Below, in pieces: positions 55,039 through 63,614 of a DNA stretch of 64,000 bases. The stretch spans positions 1 through 64,000 of the forward strand of contig SUWJ01000010.1 of NCBI GenBank assembly GCA_015061545.1. The letters are read 5' to 3'. The translations under genes were made by a program, and so were the position numbers. The stretch comes from Lentisphaerota bacterium (GTDB lineage: Bacteria > Verrucomicrobiota > Lentisphaeria > Victivallales > Victivallaceae). Every line of letters begins with the position of its first letter. Within the stretch, counting starts at the first letter, position 1. Below the pieces are notes generated by a model that was not told the origin of the DNA, searched no databases, and worked only from the letters and a program-made list of their open reading frames with translations.

Positions 55039-55847
55039 GCCGACGCCGTAATCGGGAACGGAACCGTCTGACGGCGGTTTCATTTTTTGCTTTTCAGGAT
55101 ATTATCACAGCGCTGGCGGGAGCGCTGCTGATAATCGTTTTGCTGCTTTCCTATGGCAAACAAGGTTCGGAGATAACGGAAAACTCCTCAGGCATTGCCC
55201 GCAGCGAATATGATTTACTGGTGCAAGCCGTTGAACTGAAGCGGGCATCTTTGGCGCGGAATCAAAAACAAATCGACACGCTTTTGCAGCAGCTTAATGC
55301 CCGAAGATCCGGCGAAGCGGCACTCAAGAGCAACCGTCAGCTGAAGAATATTGCCAACGAAGCCGAAAATGCCATCCGCCAAATGCAGCTGGAACGGAAA
55401 AAATTGCAGGAGGAATTGACTGCGGTTATGCAGCAGGCAGCTGATACTGATCCGGAGGTAAAGGAAAAACTCAAACAGCTCGATCGGATCCGTAATCTGA
55501 CACGGCAGCTGCAGGATAAGGAAAATAGTTTCCGCGCAGATCCGTCGGGGAAAAAACAGTTTTTACTGCTGGATTGTTCGCAGCAACGCTGGCGTTGGAG
55601 CAGCCGTTCCGGCGAAGTTGTCAACTTGGGCAGGGCGGATGATCCAACTTGCGAAAGTGCTTTGCAGGAGCTGTTGACAAAGTTGGATAAGTGCAATCGC
55701 AGCGACAGTTGTCTGATCGTAACTGTCCGCCCCGCTGCAGGAGGTTTTGCGCGGGCGCTGATCGAACTTGTCAATCAAAAATATCCGCAGCTTGAAATCA
55801 TCGCCGAACCGCTGGTGTCGGAGAGCGCAGGAGGAATTGTGTTATGA
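55035..55847 (+). CDS. ExbD/MotB-like single-helix protein 1
   Basis: A 270-residue protein with a basic N-terminal tail (MSRRRNRERNR) and one membrane helix (about 15-38), preceded by FQDIITALAG. The Asp at its start is where ExbD, TolR and MotB keep the proton-carrying aspartate. A long coiled-coil (about 60-170) follows, then a folded C-terminal domain (LIVTVRPAAGGFARALIEL). There is no OmpA peptidoglycan-binding motif. Its ATG overlaps the channel gene and its stop overlaps the next gene, both by ATGA. The start at 55035 replaces the longer ORF. Confidence 0.65.
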   Translation: MSRRRNRERNRLTAVSFFAFQDIITALAGALLIIVLLLSYGKQGSEITENSSGIARSEYDLLVQAVELKRASLARNQKQIDTLLQQLNARRSGEAALKSNRQLKNIANEAENAIRQMQLERKKLQEELTAVMQQAADTDPEVKEKLKQLDRIRNLTRQLQDKENSFRADPSGKKQFLLLDCSQQRWRWSSRSGEVVNLGRADDPTCESALQELLTKLDKCNRSDSCLIVTVRPAAGGFARALIELVNQKYPQLEIIAEPLVSESAGGIVL

Positions 55848-56746
55848 GCAGATTCAAAGCCCCCTCCAGTATGGAACTGCTGCTGGATGCCATGTGCAAT
55901 GTGTTCGGCGCGGTATTGTTTGCAGCAATACTTATCGGCGGAATGTCCGTCAGTCGGGAACTGGCGGAGCGCGGCGATCAAGTCGATTCCGAAGCCTTCA
56001 ATGCGATGCGGGTGCAGAGCCGTCTGCTGGATGAACAGCTTAAAGCATCGGCAATGGAGCTGGATATGCTGCAATCGTTGGCGGGAGATTCTCCGGCTGC
56101 CCATGTCGGGAAACGCGATTTTGGATTACAGCAGCGCGCCGCGGCAACAGTTGCTGCAGCAAACGATCTGGCGCTGGAACTGAATGATTTGCAGCGTAAA
56201 TTATCTCTTAAACGCCGCGAGTTGCTGCAGGGCAGAAAATTTCAGGATGCTGCCGATTCCCGCACTCCGGACGATTTGGCTGCCGAGGAGAAACTTCTTG
56301 AACAGCAGCTGGCAAAAGTTACCGACCGCAGTTGGGATCTGCCGGAAAAGGTGGTGGATCCCAAGCTGACGCCGTGGCGCTATCTGGTCGCTGAAGATGA
56401 GTTTTTTCTGATCGGCTCCAACGCCCATATCCGCTATGGCAGAAGCAATAATAATGCTTTGGAAATAAAGCGCTTTGCCTATGGCGAAAATGAATTTTTC
56501 CGCTTGATAAAACAGCCGGGTAAGGGCATTGCTTATTCCGAAGCCGAACTGCTTGCCCAGCTGGAAAATGTCGATCGTCAGGAGCATTATATTGAGTTGC
56601 TGGTCGAAGCCGATGCCGTTGCCCGCGCGGCAGTAATCGTGCAACTGCTGCGTCAGAATAATTTTCTTTATAATTGGCGCATTGTCCCCGAGTCGGGAGC
56701 ATTGCTGCGTACAGGCAAACGGAGGAATTATGAAATGGTCCGTTAA
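55844..56746 (+). CDS. ExbD/MotB-like single-helix protein 2
   Basis: A 300-residue protein built like the previous one: a short tail, then a helix (about 10-34) opening MELLLDAMCNVFGAV with an Asp at the usual proton-carrier site. A coiled-coil region (to about 160) and a C-terminal beta-alpha domain (HYIELLVEADAVARAAVIVQ) follow. The two proteins are not close copies, so the channel may use a heterodimer of partners. Overlaps the flanking genes. No OmpA-like motif and no known family recognised beyond the anchor. Confidence 0.6.
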   Translation: MSRFKAPSSMELLLDAMCNVFGAVLFAAILIGGMSVSRELAERGDQVDSEAFNAMRVQSRLLDEQLKASAMELDMLQSLAGDSPAAHVGKRDFGLQQRAAATVAAANDLALELNDLQRKLSLKRRELLQGRKFQDAADSRTPDDLAAEEKLLEQQLAKVTDRSWDLPEKVVDPKLTPWRYLVAEDEFFLIGSNAHIRYGRSNNNALEIKRFAYGENEFFRLIKQPGKGIAYSEAELLAQLENVDRQEHYIELLVEADAVARAAVIVQLLRQNNFLYNWRIVPESGALLRTGKRRNYEMVR

Positions 56747-57206
56747 ATTGCTTTACTTATTGCTGGTGCTGGTTTTTCTGGCGGCGGTCGGAGCAATGTG
56801 GCGTCTGGCAATATATGAGCCTGCCCCAACGGGTGAAAAAAAATCCGGAGAACGGCGCTGGCAGCTGCAGGACTCCGTTGAGAGCATCAAGCGCTACCCG
56901 CTGAGAAGTTCGCTGCCGGCGGCGGTCGGAACCGAAGTCAGCGGCAGTTCTGATTTGGTGGAAAATATTTACCGCGCTGCCGAAAATATCATCCAAAGCA
57001 CCGTCAGGCGCGAGTGCATCATTCTGCCCGATAAGCAACTTGATATAGTCGAAGCCAATATTGCCCGCGTCAGTTGCCAGGTGGTGTTTCCTGCCGCTGA
57101 TTCGCAACCGGAAACTCTTTACCGCTGTCGGGTCGAGGTAAGTTTTCTGCCCGATGGCAGCACCTCGGCTGCCTTTCCCCGATTCACGTTGCTCAAGCCG
57201 GAGTGA
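56730..57206 (+). CDS. Small membrane-anchored protein of the proton-channel operon
   Basis: A 158-residue protein with one N-terminal helix (about 5-23), then a periplasmic part ending in a beta domain (LYRCRVEVSFLPDGSTSAAF). I do not recognise the family. GGAGGA just before the ATG at 56730 supports that start, within the end of the upstream gene. It is last of four coupled genes, and its stop overlaps the convergent aroA by 14 bases. A periplasmic transducer role like TonB or TolA is conceivable, but no such motif is present. Confidence 0.5.
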   Translation: MKWSVKLLYLLLVLVFLAAVGAMWRLAIYEPAPTGEKKSGERRWQLQDSVESIKRYPLRSSLPAAVGTEVSGSSDLVENIYRAAENIIQSTVRRECIILPDKQLDIVEANIARVSCQVVFPAADSQPETLYRCRVEVSFLPDGSTSAAFPRFTLLKPE

Positions 57207-58479
57207 ATTTTGCTCCCAGCGTTTGGAAGTCTTTAATAAAATCAGGATAGGTCACTGCGCAGGACTCGGCATCAAGAATCCGGGTGGAACCCTCCGCCCG
57301 CAGCGCCGCCACCGCCAGCGCCATTGCCAGACGGTGATCTTTGCAGCTGTCCACTACCGCGCCATGCAGTTGGGCGCCGCGGATGATCATTGCATCGGGT
57401 AATTCTTCAATATCGGCACCCATCTTGCGCAATTCGCGCGTCATGCAGCTGATCCGGTCAGTTTCCTTGTTGCGGGCTTGTGCAGCATTGCCCAGTTTGA
57501 TAACAGTATTGCTGTTCTGTACTGCTGCCACCGCCGCCAGCAGCGGCAGCGCATCGGGGGTCTGATCCAGATCCAGTTCGCCGCTGTGCAGCTCAGACGC
57601 AAAAACCGTTACCGAGTTATCATCGTTATACCGTACTTTTGCCCCCAGCTTTTCCAGCATGGCGAATACGGCTTTGTCGCCCTGTGCATCGGTAAAATCC
57701 AGATTTTTGATCGTTACTCCGCCGTTGTCGGCAGCAATAATGCCCGCGCCCAGCGGAAACGCCGCCGTGGAAAAGTCGGCGGGGATCACGCTGTCAAAAC
57801 ATTGCACTTGTTGTCTGCCGGGAATGATAAAGTGCATAAGATCGGCGGAAGCACTAAAGTTTATCTGCATCTTGCGCAGCCAGTTGAGCGTTATTTCCAC
57901 ATAAGGCTCTTCCGAGAGCTGCGTAACTTCGATCGTCAACTCTTTGTGATCCATCAGCGGTGCAGCAAACAGCAGCGCGCTTAAAAACTGGCTGCAAAGC
58001 GCTTCGACCCGGGTTTTATTGCCATACATAGGTCCTTGCACGCTCAACGGTGCTTTGCCGCCGGGTGCGCTTTCGATCTTTACATTCAGCATTTCCAGCG
58101 CCGAGAGCAACGGCTGCATATTGCGTTTGCACAGCGATTCATCGCCGGTGAAGGATACTTTACCCGTCGCCAGCGCCGCCGCCGCAGTCAACATCCGCAA
58201 GCCCGTTCCCGAATTGCCCATATCAAGGATTTGAGTCGGAGTTTGCAGTTTCCCGCCGCAGCCTGTGATCTCCCAGCGATCAGCAAATTTATCCACTTTT
58301 GCCCCCAGCTGAATCGCACAGTTAAGCGTACTGGCGGTGTCGTCGCTGGCAAGCGGAGCGCGGACAATGCTTTTGCCCGCCGCCAGCAAAGCTCCTGCAA
58401 TAGCGCGGATCGTATGCGATTTGGAACCCGGGACTGCGACCGTCCCGCCGACAGAAGACGGATCAATATGAAGAATCAT
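57193..58479 (-). CDS. aroA: 3-phosphoshikimate 1-carboxyvinyltransferase (EPSP synthase)
   Basis: Adds enolpyruvate from PEP to shikimate-3-phosphate in the aromatic pathway. The 428-residue two-domain protein has VPGSKSHTIRA (about 16-26, substrate lysine), ILDMGNSGTGLRML (NSGT segment of the PEP site) and RNKETDRISCMTRELRKMGA, then DHRLAMALAVAALRA. Slightly atypical N-terminus but complete. It converges on the proton-channel operon with a 14-base overlap. Confidence 0.94.
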   Translation of the reverse strand: MILHIDPSSVGGTVAVPGSKSHTIRAIAGALLAAGKSIVRAPLASDDTASTLNCAIQLGAKVDKFADRWEITGCGGKLQTPTQILDMGNSGTGLRMLTAAAALATGKVSFTGDESLCKRNMQPLLSALEMLNVKIESAPGGKAPLSVQGPMYGNKTRVEALCSQFLSALLFAAPLMDHKELTIEVTQLSEEPYVEITLNWLRKMQINFSASADLMHFIIPGRQQVQCFDSVIPADFSTAAFPLGAGIIAADNGGVTIKNLDFTDAQGDKAVFAMLEKLGAKVRYNDDNSVTVFASELHSGELDLDQTPDALPLLAAVAAVQNSNTVIKLGNAAQARNKETDRISCMTRELRKMGADIEELPDAMIIRGAQLHGAVVDSCKDHRLAMALAVAALRAEGSTRILDAESCAVTYPDFIKDFQTLGAKFTPA

Positions 58480-58493
58480 TTATAACACCCTGT

Positions 58494-59012
58494 TTAGTGC
58501 AAGACTTGGCTGAATCTGGCACTTTTTATTTTCCACTGACCGTTCAGGCGGATAAAATCAACGGTTACATCGTTGATAACAGTTTCGCTTAAAGAATTTT
58601 TGGTCGTTCCCGAAAATTTTCCCGAAAAGATGATCTGCGCGTAATTTTCCTGTATGGTGACAATTTCGGGATCGTTTACGCTGATTTTTGCCGTCTTTAT
58701 AAAGCTGCGGTAACGACCGATACTGGCAAGCATTTTTTCTTCATCATAACTGCCTGCAACGTATTTACCCATCGCTATATCGGCAGGATAAGCAAATGCC
58801 GAAGCTGCACTTTTTACTTTGATCAGCGCCGCGGCGGCACTTTCGTTGGGGTTTTTGCTCAAATCTTCCGCCAGAGTTTCAAGGGTATCAAGCAGTTTGG
58901 CTTCGTCGCGCTTTTCCCGGGTAAACATCCATATTGATCCGAGTGCAAGCAGCGATATCAGCAGCAGGATCATCGGGATATATTTGCCGATATACAGCTT
59001 TTTTCTTTTCAT
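58494..59012 (-). CDS. Membrane-anchored NTF2-like protein, function unknown
   Basis: A 172-residue protein with an N-terminal membrane helix (about 11-29), a helical middle (LLDTLETLAEDLSKN) and a C-terminal beta segment (NYAQIIFSGKF, VTVDFIRLNGQWKIKSARF). The ending resembles the last strands of SnoaL/NTF2-like folds. The bulk would be periplasmic. Its ATG overlaps the rng stop by four bases, so it is co-translated with rng, but no functional link is known. Confidence 0.5.
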   Translation of the reverse strand: MKRKKLYIGKYIPMILLLISLLALGSIWMFTREKRDEAKLLDTLETLAEDLSKNPNESAAAALIKVKSAASAFAYPADIAMGKYVAGSYDEEKMLASIGRYRSFIKTAKISVNDPEIVTIQENYAQIIFSGKFSGTTKNSLSETVINDVTVDFIRLNGQWKIKSARFSQVLH

Positions 59013-60631
59013 ATCAGTTCCACTCCGTTTTCGGCATTATAGAAATGAAATTCTTCAATGTGCAGCTCTTCATCGGCACGGAAACTGAGTTCGTGTTTGA
59101 ATTCAGTTTCCAGCGCTTCCAGCAGCATGGCATCCTCGTTTTTCAACCGCTGCAGAACTTCGGGGTGCATGGTTATCCTGATCGGGATCTTTTTGTAGGA
59201 TTTGTTGCGCAGAATACCCTGCAAGCGACGCTGGATTTCCACACTCATTGATTCTGCCGACTTGACCAGACCGCTGCCGCGGCAATAAGGGCAGGGCACA
59301 TAGACCGCATCCTGAATGCTTTCGTGTTCCCGCTGGCGGGTCATTTCCATCAGCCCCAGTTTGCTTACCGGCAGAACTCTGGTTTTGGCGCGGTCGTTCT
59401 TGGTCAGCTTTTTCATCAACTTATAAAGTTCGTCCCGATGGTGCATACTTTTCATATCAATAAAATCCAGCACCACCAGTCCGCCCACGTTGCGCAGCCG
59501 CAGCTGGCGGGCGATCTCTTCGGCAGCTGCGCAGTTGGTTTGAAAAATCAACTCCGATTGGTCGCTGCCCGCTTTGGAGCGGCCGCTGTTGACATCGATT
59601 GCGATCAATGCTTCGGTTTCGTCGATGCAAATATATCCGCCGCCTGCAATCGGCACTTTGCGCTGAAAGACCATGTTCAGCTGTTCTTTGATCTGGAACG
59701 CTTCAAAAATATGTTGAGCGGATTTATGGCGGATAACTTTTGCCGCCTGTTTGCGCCCGCCGAATTTCTTGATGGCAGCATAAACCGAGTCGTAAGCATC
59801 CAGATTGTCCACCACGATCTCGTCAATATCTTCGGTCATAAAATCCCGGACGGTGCGTTCCAGCAGCGACGGTTCGCGGTAGACCAGCGCCGGAACAATG
59901 TTTTTATCCAACGCTTCATCCACTTTTTCCCAGTAATCCAGCAGAATATCCAAGTCGTGCTTGAAATAGATACTTTTGCGCCCTTCGCCAACTGTGCGGC
60001 AAATCAACCCCATGCCTTCCGGCCGCTCCAGGGATTCCAGAACTTTGCGCAATCTGGCGCGTTCGGCATCGCCTTCGATCTTGGTGGAAAGTCCCAGATG
60101 GTCGGCATATGGCATCAGCACCAGAAAACGCCCCGCAATGGATATATCGGTAGTTATACGGGCGCCTTTGGTGCCGATCGGACCTTTGGTGACTTGCACC
60201 AGCAGCTCCATGCCGGGTTTGAATACTTCGGGTATATCGTTGACCGTCAGCTTGCGTTTGCGCAGTTTTATGGCGTTATCCAGCAAGGTTTCGGTTTTGC
60301 TGCGGCCGCGTTTTTTGCGGCTGCGGCGGGAGTTGTCTGCCACGGGCTGCGGGTGGGAGTCGATGATCTTTTCCAGTGCTTCATCCGCTCCGGTAAGCAT
60401 ATCGCTGTAATGCAGAAATGCGTTTTTTTCGCACCCGATATCCACAAATGCCGCTTGCAGTTTGGGCTCAAGATTGACGATCTTGCCCAGATAAATATTC
60501 CCCGGCATCGGGTCGGAGCTGTGCCGCTCCATAAGATATTCTTCCAGCTTGCCGTTGCTCAGCAGTGCCACGCTGGTTTCCAGTTTTTCGCAGTTGACGA
60601 TCAGCTGTTTGCCGATTTTATGATTGAACAT
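59009..60631 (-). CDS. rng: Ribonuclease E/G
   Basis: Endoribonuclease for mRNA decay and rRNA processing. The 540-residue protein is RNase G-sized, with an S1 domain split by a basic insertion (NIYLGKIVNLEPKLQAAFVD, then RRSRKKRGRSK). The catalytic DNase I-like domain carries the metal-binding aspartates in IAIDVNSGRSK and VVLDFIDMK. CPYCRGSG is the zinc-link used for tetramer assembly. The C-terminal scaffold of RNase E is absent. It overlaps fmt by 14 bases. Confidence 0.93.
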   Translation of the reverse strand: MFNHKIGKQLIVNCEKLETSVALLSNGKLEEYLMERHSSDPMPGNIYLGKIVNLEPKLQAAFVDIGCEKNAFLHYSDMLTGADEALEKIIDSHPQPVADNSRRSRKKRGRSKTETLLDNAIKLRKRKLTVNDIPEVFKPGMELLVQVTKGPIGTKGARITTDISIAGRFLVLMPYADHLGLSTKIEGDAERARLRKVLESLERPEGMGLICRTVGEGRKSIYFKHDLDILLDYWEKVDEALDKNIVPALVYREPSLLERTVRDFMTEDIDEIVVDNLDAYDSVYAAIKKFGGRKQAAKVIRHKSAQHIFEAFQIKEQLNMVFQRKVPIAGGGYICIDETEALIAIDVNSGRSKAGSDQSELIFQTNCAAAEEIARQLRLRNVGGLVVLDFIDMKSMHHRDELYKLMKKLTKNDRAKTRVLPVSKLGLMEMTRQREHESIQDAVYVPCPYCRGSGLVKSAESMSVEIQRRLQGILRNKSYKKIPIRITMHPEVLQRLKNEDAMLLEALETEFKHELSFRADEELHIEEFHFYNAENGVELI

Positions 60632-61601
60632 GATAATTGACCTGCAATAAATTTTTGCCGCTCAAAGGCTCACGGCAACCGTTCAGAAAATTGGTTCCCG
60701 ACATAGCTTTTTTGCCTTGCGGCACGACTTCAAGAATTTCCAGCGCGCCTTCGCCGCAGGCTATGACGAACTTTTTGCGGTCGGCCTGAATAACTGTTCC
60801 GGCGGCGGCTTGAAGGCTGTTTTCAACGATTTTGGCTTTGGTCAGAGTAAGACTTTTAACTTCGTTATTCTGTTCGATAACAAAGCCTGCCCCCGGCCAC
60901 GGCGTATAGGCTCTCACTTTAGCTTCGATTGCGGCGGCACTTTGACGCCAGTCGATTGCCCCGTGACTTTTTTTGATTTTGGTGGTCATGCTGACCTGCG
61001 CTTCATCCTGCGGTACTCCGGGCAAGATGCCGTCGGCGATTTGATGCAGGATTTCCAGCGTCTTTTCCGCAGCCATAGCTCCCAGTTCGATTTCCAGCGC
61101 ATCGGCGTATTCGCTTTTATTCAGAGGGCGTTCGATGGTATGATAGACTTTACCGCTGTCCAGCCCGATTTCCATATCCATAAAACAGACTCCGGTTTTA
61201 TCATCGCCGTTAAGGATCGCTTGCGCAATGGGCGAAGCTCCGCGATAGCTGGGCAGCAGCGAGGCGTGAATATTTACGCAACCGTATTTCGGCAGCTCCA
61301 GCAGCGGTTTTTTCAAAAGCTGACCGTAGCTGACCACCAGCAGAAAATCCGGATCCAGATTTTCCAGCCGCGCCTGAGCAGTGCCGTCGTTAAGATTTTC
61401 AAACTTATCCACCGCCAGATTTTTTTCAGCGGCAAAAGCCCCCACCGGAGTAGGCATCATGATCCGTTTGCGCCCCGCGGGACGGTCGGGCTGAGTACCT
61501 ACACCCGACAGCTCAAACAAGCCTGCCCGGGATTGTTCCAGCAGCTTTTCCAGCACGGGAACTGCGATCGGGCCTGAACCCAGCATATATATTTTCAACA
61601 T
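60618..61601 (-). CDS. fmt: Methionyl-tRNA formyltransferase
   Basis: Formylates initiator Met-tRNA. The 327-residue protein has the formyltransferase core: MLGSGPIAVPVLE at the start, VVSYGQLLKK, and the 10-formyl-THF site NIHASLLPSYRGASPI with the catalytic Asn and His. The C-terminal tRNA-binding domain starts near 210. It is first in an fmt-rng-NTF2-like unit; def is not adjacent. Confidence 0.94.
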   Translation of the reverse strand: MLKIYMLGSGPIAVPVLEKLLEQSRAGLFELSGVGTQPDRPAGRKRIMMPTPVGAFAAEKNLAVDKFENLNDGTAQARLENLDPDFLLVVSYGQLLKKPLLELPKYGCVNIHASLLPSYRGASPIAQAILNGDDKTGVCFMDMEIGLDSGKVYHTIERPLNKSEYADALEIELGAMAAEKTLEILHQIADGILPGVPQDEAQVSMTTKIKKSHGAIDWRQSAAAIEAKVRAYTPWPGAGFVIEQNNEVKSLTLTKAKIVENSLQAAAGTVIQADRKKFVIACGEGALEILEVVPQGKKAMSGTNFLNGCREPLSGKNLLQVNYHVQS

Positions 61602-61714
61602 AAATGGTAAAAATCCTGAATTTTATTCTGAAAAAAATTTGGCTCAAAATCAATTTTACGCTATCTTATTAATATATACTGAAAACTGCTTTTTTCAACA
61701 TGAAAATATTATAA

Positions 61715-62203
61715 ATGAATATATTATATAAAAAATCCCCCGTTGCGGCGGCTTTGGCGCTGGGCAGCAATGTGGGCAATAGCGAAGAAATTTTTTTACA
61801 GGCGTGCAAACTTCTGGAAGACAAAGGTTTTTCGATCGATCAACGGGCAAAGTCAATTATTACTGCTCCCGTGGATTGTCCGGCGGGCACTCCCGATTTT
61901 ACCAATTCGGCATTGATCGGCTGCTTTGCGGGAACGCCGGAAGAGCTGCTGGAGATAACCCAGAGCATCGAAGTTGAATTGGGCCGTCCCGCCGATCACG
62001 CTTTCCATGACTCCAGAACACTTGATCTGGATATAATCATCTTTGGCGATACGGTAATAAATACGCCCCGCTTGACTTTGCCGCATCCGCGGGCTCAGGA
62101 ACGGCGCTTTGTGCTGGAGCCGCTGTCGCAAATCGCTGCCGATTGGGTTTTCCCCGACACCATGCGGTCGGTGCGGGCTGCTTTGGATATGCTGGAAAAA
62201 TAA
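61715..62203 (+). CDS. folK: 6-hydroxymethyl-7,8-dihydropterin pyrophosphokinase
   Basis: Pyrophosphorylates 6-hydroxymethyl-dihydropterin in folate synthesis. The 162-residue protein shows ALALGSNVGN (about 13-22), the VELGRP loop, and RTLDLDIIIFGD with the two catalytic aspartates. LPHPRAQERRFVLEPL completes the family signature. It diverges from fmt, a folate-dependent enzyme, though no shared control is visible. Confidence 0.94.
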   Translation: MNILYKKSPVAAALALGSNVGNSEEIFLQACKLLEDKGFSIDQRAKSIITAPVDCPAGTPDFTNSALIGCFAGTPEELLEITQSIEVELGRPADHAFHDSRTLDLDIIIFGDTVINTPRLTLPHPRAQERRFVLEPLSQIAADWVFPDTMRSVRAALDMLEK

Positions 62204-62210
62204 CGTGGGA

Positions 62211-63098
62211 TCAAACCGGAATTAACGCATTGTTCACTGCCTGCTGATAAAAAGCGTTGTCGCGTTCTTTTATCACAAAGCGGTGCGGACCAGTCGGTTG
62301 CTCTGTAAAACTGTTGTATCCGCTCTGCGGATCGACTGACGCCTTTCCGTAAATGCTCCGGTAAGCAGCTTTTTCCGGCGAGCCAGCCGCTGCCAGCAAT
62401 ATCAACATCGGATCCCACGAAGATCTTCCGCTCGCAGAACCGTGGTCGCTCATTGCCTGATAGAGCGGATCGTCTGCCGGGAGATTGCCTCCGGAAATCA
62501 CGTCGAAACCAACTTCAAAGCCAAGGAAGGTGATTGCGGTCGGCCATTGGCTGCACACTTTTGCGCCTCCGATTGCCGCTCGCTGATTGCGGGCAAAGTT
62601 ATTTTCCCGTCCCGGGTTATCATCCCATTTACCAGCCATCATCCAGAGGTGTTCGACCTTTTCTCTGACCAGATCAATTCCATTCAGCGGACTGAATTCA
62701 TCCGGCGGTGAATCAAGCAGATTGCCCAGTACCTGCGGGTAGCCGATTTCCAGCAGCGAAACTTTATCTGCCGAGCCTGCCAGCAAATGACGGTAGAATT
62801 GGACTGCTTCTTCTGCATCGCTGTTATTTTTGAAGCGCGACGGCAGTTTGGCCAGATTGACCTGATACGGCGGATACCCCCCAAAGTCAACAGCTTCGGC
62901 ATCCAAGCCCAGCGGTATATCAATATCGTTGGAGGCCAGAAATCCGCCCAGCGAACGAACCGAATCGCTCATACAGGCATTTATGCATATACCCAGCAGC
63001 TCAAAAATTCCCTGCTTGTGTAGATTGCACAAGATTCGTACCGCCATTACATCATCGCAATCGGTCCACCAATCGCTGCCCAGAATCACTTTCCGCAT
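62211..63098 (-). CDS. Nucleoside hydrolase-like protein with altered metal motif
   Basis: A 295-residue protein of the inosine-uridine nucleoside hydrolase fold. The N-terminal signature reads SDWWTDCDDVMA, where classical enzymes have DTDPGxDDA. The flanking aspartates are kept, but the second Asp is replaced by Trp, changing the calcium site. Later segments HLWMMAGKWDD and NFARNQRA resemble the family's second half. The ATG at 63098 is preferred over the longer ORF because GGAG lies ten bases ahead. The substrate may be a nucleoside-like ribose compound; activity is uncertain. Confidence 0.7.
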   Translation of the reverse strand: MRKVILGSDWWTDCDDVMAVRILCNLHKQGIFELLGICINACMSDSVRSLGGFLASNDIDIPLGLDAEAVDFGGYPPYQVNLAKLPSRFKNNSDAEEAVQFYRHLLAGSADKVSLLEIGYPQVLGNLLDSPPDEFSPLNGIDLVREKVEHLWMMAGKWDDNPGRENNFARNQRAAIGGAKVCSQWPTAITFLGFEVGFDVISGGNLPADDPLYQAMSDHGSASGRSSWDPMLILLAAAGSPEKAAYRSIYGKASVDPQSGYNSFTEQPTGPHRFVIKERDNAFYQQAVNNALIPV

Positions 63099-63176
63099 AA
63101 AACTGTTCTCCGTTGGGATATTGAGTATAAAAATGGAGTTATTTTGCTTCTGTTTCAAGGTTCAACTGCAAAAAAA

Positions 63177-63199
63177 ATCCCCCATTTGCAATGGAGGAT
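63177..63199 (-). terminator. Terminator after acpP
   Basis: The minus strand reads ATCCTCCAT, a seven-base loop, ATGGGGGAT (with a G-U pair) and a run of eight Ts, 24 bases past the acpP stop codon. Confidence 0.75.
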
Positions 63200-63223
63200 C
63201 TTTTTCAAAGCACAATATGCTGA

Positions 63224-63460
63224 TTACGCCATCTTGCTTTCGATGTATTCGATAGCTTTGCCAACGGTGGTCAGCTTTTCGGCATCTTCGTCCGGAATGT
63301 CGGAGTTGAAGCCTTCTTCAAAAGCCATCACCAGCTCGACCAGGTCGAGGCTGTCGGCGCCGAGGTCTTCGATGAATTTGGCATCAGCGGTAACCTGATC
63401 TTCGGTCACACCAAGCTGAGCAACGACGATACTCTTCACTTTTTCTTCTACAGCAGACAT
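63224..63460 (-). CDS. acpP: Acyl carrier protein
   Basis: A 78-residue acidic four-helix carrier of fatty acid synthesis. [11 protein letters not shown] contains Ser37, the phosphopantetheine attachment site. [11 protein letters not shown] and [19 protein letters not shown] are standard AcpP sequence. It follows fabG on the same strand, the usual fabG-acpP order, 154 bases downstream. Confidence 0.96.
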   Translation of the reverse strand: MSAVEEKVKSIVVAQLGVTEDQVTADAKFIEDLGADSLDLVELVMAFEEGFNSDIPDEDAEKLTTVGKAIEYIESKMA

Positions 63461-63614
63461 TTTACTTCTCCACTTTGAGGTTTACTTTATATCTGACTTG
63501 AGGGTTTTCCTAATCCTGATTGTCAATTACTGACAACCTTCCACATAATATAGCACAGAACAGCGAAAAATCAAATTTACAGAAGAAATTTGTTCTCCGC
63601 TGCCTGCAAGCTGA

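Noticed and set aside
54214-57206. Zorya anti-phage system
   Set aside because: ZorC and ZorD are absent and the MotB-like proteins lack an OmpA-like domain.
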